Source: Deltaproteobacteria bacterium
Lineage (GTDB): Bacteria; Myxococcota_A; UBA9160; UBA4427
Assembly: GCA_002719955.1 (NCBI GenBank)
Contig: PBFW01000016.1
Location: 124,001 to 188,000 of the forward strand
Direction: 5' to 3'
DNA length: 64,000 bases
The notes under the pieces were generated by a model. The model made no database searches and was not told the origin of the DNA. It worked only from the letters and a program-made list of their open reading frames with translations. Below are positions 1 to 7,911 of the stretch, piece after piece. Every line of letters starts with the position of its first letter. Within the stretch, counting starts at the first letter, position 1. A program made the position numbers and the translations under genes.

Positions 1-154
1 CGATCCCATTCGCGGTGTATTCGCCCTTGTTGTAGGCCGCGTCCGCGTCGTCGGTGAAGACTTCGCGCAACTCCTTCCAGAGCTTGCTGTCGATGCAGCG
101 AATATATTTGTACTTGAGTCGCTTGATGGCTTCGAGTTCTTCGAGCTGGGACAT
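1..154 (-). CDS. SnoaL-like/NTF2-fold protein, C-terminus beyond window edge
   Basis: Only the first 51 codons are present; the gene runs off the left edge. The N-terminus contains EAIKRLKYKYIRCID followed by a short helix and FTDDADA. That is the usual opening of SnoaL-like proteins, a cone-shaped alpha+beta fold shared by ketosteroid isomerases, polyketide cyclases and small dehydratases. The ATG lies at 152-154, preceded on the minus strand by a purine-rich GAGGAGCC stretch that can serve as the ribosome binding site. It diverges from the acyl-CoA dehydrogenase operon, with about 150 bases between the starts. Two further SnoaL-like genes occur in the window (43943 and 60218). The reaction cannot be assigned because the pocket residues are outside the window. 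Confidence 0.7.
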   Translation of the reverse strand, partial: MSQLEELEAIKRLKYKYIRCIDSKLWKELREVFTDDADAAYNKGEYTANGI

Positions 155-307
155 GAGGCTCCTCGATCTCGCAACGGATCCTGGCTGCGATCGCCAACGC
201 TAGCCCGATTTTGGCTCCCGGTCCTCGCCCGACTCATTCGGAAAACGGATCGGTGTCCTCGCGGATCACACCGTGAATCCACCCGAGAGGAGCTATGCTG
301 CGCCTCC

Positions 308-1516
308 ATGGAACTCGGATACGGTACAGAGCACGAAGCCTTTCGCGAGCGGGTACGCACCTTTCTCGACGCGCAGTGGCCGCCTCCGGATACACAGGCC
401 AGGAACGCGACCCCCGATCAGATTCGATGCTTCCGACGGGCCGCGATCGATGCCGGTTACCTGTACCGAAATATCCCGCGTCGCTATGGGGGCTCGGAGC
501 AGGAACCGGATATTCTCGCGGCGCAGATCATCCGCGAAGAATTCGCCGCCCTTCGCGCCCCGACGGAACTCACCGGCCAGGGCCCGCAGATGCTGGCCCC
601 GACCCTGCTCGAACGGGGGAGCGAGTGGCAGAAGGAGCATTTCGTCCGCAAGGCCATCGAGGGTGAGCATATCTGGTGCCAGGGCTACAGCGAGCCCGGT
701 GCGGGCAGCGATCTCGCATCCCTGCGCACGACCGGGGTGCTCGAGGACGGGGAGTGGGTGATCACGGGCCAGAAGATCTGGACCAGCCACTGGAAACACG
801 CCCACTACATGTTCGCGTTGGTGCGCACAGAACCCGAGGCAAACAAACACGCGGGCATCTCCTACCTCCTCCTCGAGATGGACCAACCGGGGATCGAGGT
901 TCGCCCCCTCAAGCAGATCACCGGCGACAACGAGTTCGCCGAAGTATTCCTCGACGGCGCGCGTACACCGGCGGATTGGATCGTCGGCGAACGTGGAGAG
1001 GGCTGGAGCGTCTCGCGTTCACTGCTCAAACACGAGCGCAACATGATCGGCAGTGCGAACCGTTCGGCGGGGCTCTTCAAGAGTCTCTTGCGCCTGGCCC
1101 GCAAGGTCCAGATCGATGGACGTCCCGCGGTCGAGGATCGCGGGGTTCGTGAAGCGCTGGCCCACATCCATGGCTATGTCGAAACCCAGCGCTGTTCCTC
1201 CTATGTCCAGCTCACTCGCGAGCTCCAGGGTCGCGACGCCGGCACGCTACCGATGTTCAACAAGATCACGAATACGAATATCGGACAGGATATTTCGAGG
1301 CTGTCACATCGCCTGCTCGGCGCCGAGAGCGCGCTGGCTCCGCGTGGACAGCCGTCCGGCCGAAGCTCCGGCAACGAGAAATGGATGAACCAGTTCATGG
1401 GGTCCCTCGGCATGGCGATCGCGGGTGGGACCACGAATATCCAACGCAATATCATCGCTGAGCGCGGGCTCGGACTGCCGCGCGACAGCGCGGCGGCGAA
1501 GACCGACGAGTCATGA
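308..1516 (+). CDS. Acyl-CoA dehydrogenase, likely catalytic subunit of a heteromeric pair
   Basis: A 402-residue flavoprotein expected to introduce an alpha,beta double bond into an acyl-CoA, passing electrons to ETF. The family landmarks are present: YSEPGAGSD (127-135), WVITGQKIW (150-158) and a C-terminal GGTTNIQRNIIAER. The position of the catalytic Glu in isovaleryl-CoA-type enzymes (helix G, L-E-R) is filled by Glu243 in KHERNMIG. The C-terminal alternative position reads AGGT rather than YEGT. The start at 308 follows a GAGGAGC element about 14 bases upstream. The stop overlaps the next dehydrogenase by four bases (ATGA), indicating translational coupling. The arrangement resembles the alpha2beta2 FadE/ChsE pairs of actinobacterial cholesterol side-chain degradation. 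The function is sure at family level; the substrate is unknown. Confidence 0.9.
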   Translation: MELGYGTEHEAFRERVRTFLDAQWPPPDTQARNATPDQIRCFRRAAIDAGYLYRNIPRRYGGSEQEPDILAAQIIREEFAALRAPTELTGQGPQMLAPTLLERGSEWQKEHFVRKAIEGEHIWCQGYSEPGAGSDLASLRTTGVLEDGEWVITGQKIWTSHWKHAHYMFALVRTEPEANKHAGISYLLLEMDQPGIEVRPLKQITGDNEFAEVFLDGARTPADWIVGERGEGWSVSRSLLKHERNMIGSANRSAGLFKSLLRLARKVQIDGRPAVEDRGVREALAHIHGYVETQRCSSYVQLTRELQGRDAGTLPMFNKITNTNIGQDISRLSHRLLGAESALAPRGQPSGRSSGNEKWMNQFMGSLGMAIAGGTTNIQRNIIAERGLGLPRDSAAAKTDES

Positions 1517-2607
1517 ATTTCGATCTTTCCGACGACCAACGACTGCTCGAAGAAACGGTCGATCACTTCCTGGGCACGGAATGCCCGATGACGCGTGTGC
1601 GCGAACTCTTCGATGGCGAAGAGGGCTACGACGACAGGGTCTGGCAGGGACTGGGCGAGATGGGCATTCTCGGCTTGCATCTGCCAGAGGAGCTGGGCGG
1701 TGCAGGCCTCGAGATGCTCGAACTCTCGCTGGTCGCCGAAGCCATGGGGCGTCACGCGACCCCCGGTCCCTTCTTCGAACACGCGCTCGCGGGCATGGCG
1801 ATCGATCTGGGAGGCAGCGAGGCGCAGCGCGAGCAGTGGCTCCCGAAGCTCGCCACCGGCGAACTGCGCGCGAGCTTCGCGATCGCCGAACGGGGGGACG
1901 AGAGCGGAACCGAAGGGGCTTGGCGCCCAGAGCAGTGGCGATTGGGTGACGAATCCACGCTCACCGGCGAAAAGCAATTCGCGCCCCACGCGGACGGAGC
2001 CGATCTCCTCGTCATCGGCCTACGGGGGGGCGGCTTCGGGCTGGTCGAATCCGGTGCGCCGGGCCTCGCGACAGTACGCGTCGAGAGCCTCGATCGAACA
2101 CGTCGCCTCGATTCCGTCCTCTTCGACCAGACCCCCTGCGATCGTCTGCCCAAGGGCGCCGAAGTCGCGAGCCAAGTGCTCGATGCCGGCCTCGTGCTGC
2201 TCGCCGCGGACGCCTACGGCGGCGGAATGGCATGCATCGACGCGTCCGTCGAATACGCCAAGACACGCGAGCAATTCGGCGTGAAGATCGGCAGCTTCCA
2301 GGCGCTAAAACATCAACTGGCGGACATGGCGGTCGAGATCCATCCCACCCGCGGTCTCGTCTGGTTCGCCGCGCACGCCTTCGACCACCTTCCCGAAGAG
2401 GCGGCGGCCGCGGCGGCGAACGCAAAGGCGCATTTGACCGATCGCTTCGTCGACGTCGCCCGCGACACGGTCGAAGCCCATGGCGGAATCGGATACACAT
2501 GGGAATGCGACGTCCAATTCTGGTTCAAGCGCTCGCTCTTCGACTGGGCGATGCTGGGCGATCCGAACCTGCACCGTCGCCGCACGGCCGACCTCATGGG
2601 CTGGTAG
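1513..2607 (+). CDS. Acyl-CoA dehydrogenase, likely non-catalytic partner subunit
   Basis: A 364-residue acyl-CoA dehydrogenase homologue, shorter than the usual 380-400. It keeps the FAD-contacting TREQFG (251-256) and the HGGIGYTWE block (323-331). The SEPxxGSD substrate loop is degenerate (AERGDESGTE), and the helix-G segment around 223-237 has no Glu, so the usual catalytic bases appear missing. In characterised heteromeric steroid acyl-CoA dehydrogenases one subunit supplies the base and the other supplies FAD contacts; this gene fits the second role. It starts inside the stop of the preceding dehydrogenase and is followed after 32 bases by a MaoC-like gene with its own AGGAGA. The partner-subunit role is inferred from residues and gene order. 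Confidence 0.87.
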   Translation: MNFDLSDDQRLLEETVDHFLGTECPMTRVRELFDGEEGYDDRVWQGLGEMGILGLHLPEELGGAGLEMLELSLVAEAMGRHATPGPFFEHALAGMAIDLGGSEAQREQWLPKLATGELRASFAIAERGDESGTEGAWRPEQWRLGDESTLTGEKQFAPHADGADLLVIGLRGGGFGLVESGAPGLATVRVESLDRTRRLDSVLFDQTPCDRLPKGAEVASQVLDAGLVLLAADAYGGGMACIDASVEYAKTREQFGVKIGSFQALKHQLADMAVEIHPTRGLVWFAAHAFDHLPEEAAAAAANAKAHLTDRFVDVARDTVEAHGGIGYTWECDVQFWFKRSLFDWAMLGDPNLHRRRTADLMGW

Positions 2608-2639
2608 AGACGCATGCCACCCGCGTCTAGGAGATTGGG

Positions 2640-3917
2640 ATGAGTCGAAACGAAGGAGCTGCGCTCGGCGAAGGCCAGATCACCGACGAGGGCATCGAGA
2701 AGCTTCGCCAGCGCATCGGCGTCCCGAAACCCCTGCCCCAGCCGCCGCATTATCGCTGCCCCAATGAAGATATCTTCCGCAACCTTTCCCACAGCATGGG
2801 CGACGACAACCCTCTCTATTGCGACCCCGACTACGCCGAGAAGACGCGCTGGGGCGGGATGATCCTCCACCCGGCGTTCGTGGGCTGTGACACCCTGATC
2901 GGCATCGACGAAGTCGAAGCTGTCCCGCCGGATAAACTCGACATCATGCGCGGTGATCCGCTGCGCGGCGTGCATTCCTTCTACTCGAGTGGTGTTCGAG
3001 AATGGTGGCGCCCCCTGCGGCCGAATCGCAAGGTCTACCGTCGCAATGCGATCGTGGGCGTGCTCGACAAACAGAGCGAATTCGCGAAGCGCTCCGTCCA
3101 CGAGTGGACCGCCAACGTCTTCGGAGACGATCAGGGCGATCTCCTCTCGACCCAATATCGCCTGATGATCCGTACCGAGCGCCACAGCGCCCGCAAAGAA
3201 AAGAAATATGAAGACAAAGGACCCGTCCCCTACACCCCCGAGCAACTCGAGGAGATCGATGCACAATACCGATCCGAGGAACCCCGAGGTGCCGAGCCGC
3301 GCTATTTCGAGGATGTCGAAGAAGGGGATGAGCTGCGCCCCCTCGTGAAGGGTCCGCTCACCGTCACCGATATCGTGACCTGGCACGTCGGGGTCGGCAT
3401 GGGGTATTACGGTGTCAAACCGCTGCGCCTGGGATTCAAAAACCGACAGCGGATTCCCGGCTTCTACCGACCCGATCCCCTCGGCATTCCCGATCAGATG
3501 ATGCGCGTGCATTGGGACGAGAAATACGCCCACGTCGCGGGTGCACCGACGATGTACGATTACGGCCGCATGCGCGAATGCTGGCTCGTACATCTCTGTA
3601 CCGATTGGATGGGCGACGGCGGGTGGCTCTGGAAGCTCGACTGTGAATTCCGGCGCTTCAACTTCGTGGGCGACACCCAGTGGATGCGTGGAAAGATCGT
3701 GCGCAAATATCTCGCGGAGGGTGATCGGCCGGCCGTGGACCTCGACATCTGGGGTGAAAACCAATACGGTGACATCACGACTCCCGGACACGCAACGATC
3801 CTGCTCCCGAGCCGGGAGCACGGCGAGGTGCGCCTTCCCGACCCGCCGGGTGGCGCGAGCGATCTTCAAAGCGCACTCGGCGCTCTGGCGGACCGCTTCG
3901 CCGAAGGCGACAGCTAG
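2640..3917 (+). CDS. MaoC-like double-hotdog enoyl-CoA hydratase/dehydratase
   Basis: A 425-residue protein with two hotdog halves joined by a charged linker near 180-220. The N-terminal half (about 40-180) carries GDDNPLYCD at 54-62, the place where MaoC hydratases have GDxNPxHxD; the catalytic His is replaced by Tyr60. The C-terminal half carries HWDEKYAHVAG from 291, which keeps His and Asp. Only the second half therefore looks catalytic, as in eukaryotic-type and steroid-type double-hotdog hydratases where one half binds the CoA chain and the other hydrates. ATG 2640 is preceded by TAGGAGA. It sits between the dehydrogenase pair and the acyl-CoA ligase, in the right order for beta-oxidation of a bulky acyl-CoA. 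Confidence 0.82.
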   Translation: MSRNEGAALGEGQITDEGIEKLRQRIGVPKPLPQPPHYRCPNEDIFRNLSHSMGDDNPLYCDPDYAEKTRWGGMILHPAFVGCDTLIGIDEVEAVPPDKLDIMRGDPLRGVHSFYSSGVREWWRPLRPNRKVYRRNAIVGVLDKQSEFAKRSVHEWTANVFGDDQGDLLSTQYRLMIRTERHSARKEKKYEDKGPVPYTPEQLEEIDAQYRSEEPRGAEPRYFEDVEEGDELRPLVKGPLTVTDIVTWHVGVGMGYYGVKPLRLGFKNRQRIPGFYRPDPLGIPDQMMRVHWDEKYAHVAGAPTMYDYGRMRECWLVHLCTDWMGDGGWLWKLDCEFRRFNFVGDTQWMRGKIVRKYLAEGDRPAVDLDIWGENQYGDITTPGHATILLPSREHGEVRLPDPPGGASDLQSALGALADRFAEGDS

Positions 3918-3923
3918 GCGCCG

Positions 3924-5489
3924 GTGCTGATCCACGACCACTTCGAATATTGGGCGCGCATCGCGCCGGACCGCGAGTTCGGCGTGGATGCCCATCGTCG
4001 CCTCTCCTACGGCGGCGCGGCCACCGAAGTAGCGCGCCTAGCCTCGGCGCTGAGAGGCGCCGGTATCGCGACCGGCGACCGCGTCGCGATCGTCGCACGA
4101 AATCGCCTCGAATTCCCGATCGCGAGCTTCGCGATCTCGCGACTCGGCGCCATCGTGGTCCCCGTCAACGTGCGACTGGCTCCGGAGGAGCTTCAGTTCG
4201 TGATGGAGGATTCCGGGGCGCGACACGCTTTTGTCGACGCGCCCTTCGCCGAGAAGCTGCAAGGCGTGCGAAGCGGACTCTCAAAGCTCGGCGGGGTCGT
4301 GGGACTCACTGACACGACTAACGAAGTCCTTCCCGACGGGATCATCCCCTACGCGGATTTCCTCGAGACCGCAGCCGACGCGCTGCCCGAACAGCGCGCG
4401 GCCCCCGGTGACGAAGCCGTGCAGTTCTATACCAGCGGCACCACCGGACGCCCGAAGGGCGTCGTGCACACCCACCTGTCGCTTTCGGCCGCGACCTCCT
4501 ATTGGCGCACGGTCTTCCCGATTACGACCAACGAACGACAACTGCTGGTCTCGCCGGCTTTTCACTCCGGCGGATTCCTGAATTTCCTGCACACGACGCT
4601 ATGTGGCGCGTCGGTCTATCTGCTCGCAAAATTCGACCCGGGCGAGGTGCTTCGACTCATCAGCGAAGAGCGGCTGGTTCGCGCCAGCCTGGTCCCCGCG
4701 ACGCTGGATGCCTGCCTGGCAGAGGTCGGTGAGACGCGGCCCGATCGATTCGAGAGCCTTCGCTACCTGAGCTACGGGGCTTCGCCCATTTCGGCCTCCA
4801 GCATGCGTCGAGCCCTCGAAGTCTTCCCCTGCGAGCTCCACCAGCAATTCGGACAGACCGAAGCGCCGATCCTCACCCATCTCATGCCCGAGGATCATCT
4901 GCGCGGGATCGAGGAGCCCTCGCTGCTGCTCTCGACGGGGCGCGCCGTGGTGGGCTGCGAGATCCGTATCCTCGGAAGCGATGGCCAGCCGATCTCGACC
5001 GGCGAACGCGGCGAGATCTGCGCGCGCACCCCAACCGTGATGAAGGGCTATCACGGTCGCCCCGAGGCGACCGCCGAGACATTACGCGACGGCTGGATCC
5101 GCACGGGCGATATCGGCTTTCTCGATGAGGCCGGCTATCTCTCGATCGTCGATCGACTGAAAGACATGATCGTATCCGGCGGCGAAAACGTATTCGCCAA
5201 GGAGGTAGAAGAGCGCCTGCTCGCCCACCCGGCGGTGCGAGAGGCCGCGGTCATCGGCATCCCCAGCGATCGCTGGGGAGAAGAGGTGAAAGCGGTCATC
5301 GTTCTCGAGACGGGCACGGCAGCTAACGACGAAGATCTGATGGGCTTCTGCGGTAAGGGGCTGGCGGGCTACAAGCGGCCGCGCTCCATCGATTTCGTCG
5401 CCGAACTCCCACGCAACGCGAACGGCAAGGTGTTGAAGCGTGTGCTGCGTGAACCCTATTGGAAGGGACATTCGCGCAGCGTTTCGTGA
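3924..5489 (+). CDS. Acyl-CoA synthetase (AMP-binding, class I adenylate-forming)
   Basis: A 521-residue ATP-dependent carboxylate-CoA ligase. The AMP-binding P-loop YTSGTTGRPKG is at 169-179, the adenine-binding motif GQTEAP lies near 315, the hinge region reads VDRLKDMIVSGGENV, and the A10 catalytic Lys is in NANGK near residue 502. GTG 3924 begins only six bases after the hydratase stop, so the gene is co-translated with it. A competing ATG in frame is absent nearby. The protein would activate a free acid and feed the two dehydrogenases and hydratase upstream. The family includes short-, medium- and aryl-acid ligases; no signature visible here fixes the chain type. An electron-transfer or transport partner is not seen. 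Confidence 0.9.
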   Translation: MLIHDHFEYWARIAPDREFGVDAHRRLSYGGAATEVARLASALRGAGIATGDRVAIVARNRLEFPIASFAISRLGAIVVPVNVRLAPEELQFVMEDSGARHAFVDAPFAEKLQGVRSGLSKLGGVVGLTDTTNEVLPDGIIPYADFLETAADALPEQRAAPGDEAVQFYTSGTTGRPKGVVHTHLSLSAATSYWRTVFPITTNERQLLVSPAFHSGGFLNFLHTTLCGASVYLLAKFDPGEVLRLISEERLVRASLVPATLDACLAEVGETRPDRFESLRYLSYGASPISASSMRRALEVFPCELHQQFGQTEAPILTHLMPEDHLRGIEEPSLLLSTGRAVVGCEIRILGSDGQPISTGERGEICARTPTVMKGYHGRPEATAETLRDGWIRTGDIGFLDEAGYLSIVDRLKDMIVSGGENVFAKEVEERLLAHPAVREAAVIGIPSDRWGEEVKAVIVLETGTAANDEDLMGFCGKGLAGYKRPRSIDFVAELPRNANGKVLKRVLREPYWKGHSRSVS

Positions 5490-5596
5490 TCACCGATCAT
5501 CGCGCTGGACCGGGCGGGCCCCGACCGCCGCATCTTTCCTGCAACCCACTCCCCGACACTCTGCCAAGAGAGCGTCTGCCCAAAGGAAACCCGGAC

Positions 5597-6400
5597 ATGA
5601 GCTTCGAGACCGTGCTGTACGACGTGAGCGATCGCATCGCGACCATCACCCTCAATCGTCCCGATGTGCTGAACGCGATCTCGAAGCAGATGCAGCGAGA
5701 GCTCTACGAAGCTTTCACGAGCGCGGAGAAGGACGACGAGGTCTGGACCATCATCGTGACAGCGGCGGGGCGCGGCTTCTGTCCGGGCGCCGATGTCGGC
5801 TCGATCTCGGAGAGCGGAAAGGTGAGCTACGAGGAGACCTACCTCGGTTCCTATCCCCAGTGGGAACCGCCGCGCGAAGCCACCCCACCCTTTCGCGAGA
5901 TGGCCAAGCCCATCGTCTGTGCCGTCAACGGTGTCTGCTGCGGTGCGGGCCTCGACCTCATCACGACCAGCGATATCGTGATCGCTTCGGAAAAGGCGAC
6001 CTTCTTCGATCCCCACGTGACCATCGGCCTCGTCTCCGCCCGCGAGATGGCGCGACTCGCCCGGGTGCTGCCCTTCAATATCTGCATGCGCATGGCGCTC
6101 ATGGGTCGACACGAACGCATGGACGCGGAGCGGGCCTATCAGCTCGGACTGGTGAGCGAGGTCGTGGAGCACGAACGCCTGGGGGAACGCGCCCGGGAAA
6201 TCGCCAGCACCATCAACCAGAACGCTCCGCTCGCCGTGCGCGGCACGCGTCTGGCCCTGCGCAAGGGGCAGGGGCTCCCGCTCTACGAGGCGGAGCTCTT
6301 GGCCGAGATGTACCGCGAGCGGGTCACCAAGACCGAGGATGCGCTAGAGGGGCCGCGCTCCTTCAAGGAGAAGCGGCCGCCCGAGTGGAAGGCGCAGTAG
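5597..6400 (+). CDS. Crotonase-family protein (enoyl-CoA hydratase/isomerase-like) with altered active site
   Basis: A 267-residue crotonase-fold protein. The oxyanion-hole segments are present: GRGFCPGADV (59-68 region) and NGVCCGAGLDL (111-121). The two catalytic glutamates of hydratases (Glu144 and Glu164 of rat crotonase) correspond to Asp120 in GAGLDLIT and His140 in FFDPHV, so classical hydration by the Glu pair is unlikely. Crotonase relatives with such changes act as isomerases, thioesterases, C-C hydrolases or non-classical hydratases. I chose ATG 5597 because AAAGGA lies ten bases upstream; the open frame reaches back into the ligase gene but without homology. It is the last gene of the operon starting at 308 and converges on the next gene. 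Confidence 0.85.
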   Translation: MSFETVLYDVSDRIATITLNRPDVLNAISKQMQRELYEAFTSAEKDDEVWTIIVTAAGRGFCPGADVGSISESGKVSYEETYLGSYPQWEPPREATPPFREMAKPIVCAVNGVCCGAGLDLITTSDIVIASEKATFFDPHVTIGLVSAREMARLARVLPFNICMRMALMGRHERMDAERAYQLGLVSEVVEHERLGERAREIASTINQNAPLAVRGTRLALRKGQGLPLYEAELLAEMYRERVTKTEDALEGPRSFKEKRPPEWKAQ

Positions 6401-6429
6401 GGCCCGCAGGGGCGCCGCGAACCAGTAGC

Positions 6430-7749
6430 TCAGCCGATCGCAAACGCGTCGAGCTGATCCTTGACGAGAAGGCCGCCCTTCATGATCGCGAGGAGCTTGT
6501 CGCCGTCCTGCAGACAGGCCATGTCCGCGAGGGGATCCCCGTCCACCACCAGGAGGTCGGCGTATTTCCCCTCCGCGATCGTCCCGAGCTCGGCGCCACG
6601 ACCCATCAGCTCGGCGCCGTTGCGAGTCGCCCAGCGGATCACGTCCAGCGGCGCGATGCCCACGTCTTTGACGTAGAACTCGAGTTCCTTCGCATACTCA
6701 CCCTGCCCGAGCACCGCCGTTCCATAATCGTCACCGATCACCATCGGGACACCCGCCGCGTGGGCCTCGGGCACGATACTGCGGGTGTACTCGAAATCTT
6801 CGCGAACACCGCGAACACGCTCCACGGTTTGACGCGCAGACTCGATTCGGGGCATCCCGGTCATGGCCTGCGCCTCGTTCTCGAAGTCGATGGCCTCCAT
6901 CACCGAGAGGAAGCGCTGGGTATAGAGCATGCTGGGGACGACGATGCTCCCGGCTTCGAGGATCGCGTCGATGCATTCCGCATCCATCCGATCGGCGTGG
7001 TCGATGACATCGAAGCCCGCCCGGGCACATTCGAGCACCCCCTGCCGACTGGCCACATGAGCGCGCACCTTCTTGCCGCGCAGATGGGCTGCCTCCGCCG
7101 CAGCGCTCAACTCTTCGGGTGACATCGAAACCAACTCACCCGCTGGCGCGACACCATGGCCCCCGCTCACGTTCAGCTTCACGATATCCGCACCCCAGGC
7201 GATCTCTTCGCGCACCGCGGCCCGAAAGCCCTCCGGCCCATCCGCCTTGCGGGCCGTTCCTCCATTCCCGAGTTCGTAATGCCACAGGCGGTTCTGCGCA
7301 TCGACGACGTCACCGGAGCTGCAGAGTTCGCGACTCGCGGCCCACAGACGCGGCCCGGGAATCAGCCCGAGGTCGATGGCGTCGCGAATCGACGGATCGA
7401 TGCGATGTGGGCAGCTCGCGCTCACCACGCTCGTGAAGCCGCAATCGAGCGCGAGCTTCACGTGTTGTTCGGCGAAGAGCGTCAGGATGGCCGGCGTGTG
7501 CTCGAGACCGAGAGCCGGTGCTTTGCCGGTCGTGAAGTCATGGAAGGTGCCGTGGAAATGGCAGAGAATGAGTCCGGGCATCAGCGTGCGCCCCGCCAGA
7601 TCGATGACGCGATCCCCCGGCCGGGCGTCGGAGGCCGGGCCCTCGACGACGCTCGCGATGCGCTCGCCCTCGACGACGACGGTGACATCGCGACGGGCCG
7701 GCCCCTCCCCGTCGATCAGATTGGCGCCCGTAAAGATGCTGCGTTCCAT
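6430..7749 (-). CDS. Metal-dependent amidohydrolase (imidazolonepropionase/prolidase-like)
   Basis: A 439-residue TIM-barrel amidohydrolase of the imidazolonepropionase/Xaa-Pro-dipeptidase-like group. An N-terminal beta-sandwich segment precedes the metal motif HFH (64-66). A lysine fitting the carbamylated bridge is Lys191 in IVKLNVSGG; the following ligands are His231 (RAHVAS) and His251 (VIDHAD), and the catalytic Asp is in IGDDYG near 340. A C-terminal KYADLLVVDGDPL segment completes the composite domain. Start 7749 has GGAGAG just upstream on the minus strand. It converges with the acyl-CoA operon and is unrelated in sequence to the seven short amidohydrolases elsewhere in the window. 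Substrates in this group include N-acyl and cyclic amide compounds; the actual one is unknown. Confidence 0.85.
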   Translation of the reverse strand: MERSIFTGANLIDGEGPARRDVTVVVEGERIASVVEGPASDARPGDRVIDLAGRTLMPGLILCHFHGTFHDFTTGKAPALGLEHTPAILTLFAEQHVKLALDCGFTSVVSASCPHRIDPSIRDAIDLGLIPGPRLWAASRELCSSGDVVDAQNRLWHYELGNGGTARKADGPEGFRAAVREEIAWGADIVKLNVSGGHGVAPAGELVSMSPEELSAAAEAAHLRGKKVRAHVASRQGVLECARAGFDVIDHADRMDAECIDAILEAGSIVVPSMLYTQRFLSVMEAIDFENEAQAMTGMPRIESARQTVERVRGVREDFEYTRSIVPEAHAAGVPMVIGDDYGTAVLGQGEYAKELEFYVKDVGIAPLDVIRWATRNGAELMGRGAELGTIAEGKYADLLVVDGDPLADMACLQDGDKLLAIMKGGLLVKDQLDAFAIG

Positions 7750-7911
7750 GGTTCTCTCCGTTCGTCAGGCGAATCATACGCAAAACACGCCGGATTCAGG
7801 CCCCCGAAAGGGAATTCCCCGCCGCGATCCGTTTTATGGATGGATGCACCCGGGTGATTGCGAAAGAGGCTCGATCGGTGCGACAGTGTTTCACCCACCC
7901 GAGAGGAAACC

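Noticed and set aside
2313-3995. Long minus-strand frame of 560 codons opposite the hydratase and dehydrogenase genes
   Set aside because: It is the reverse frame of GC-rich coding DNA, has no recognisable domain, and the plus-strand genes have clear motifs.
5440-7122. Plus-strand frame of 560 codons running over the crotonase and the opposite amidohydrolase
   Set aside because: It crosses two well-supported genes in other frames and contains no motif.
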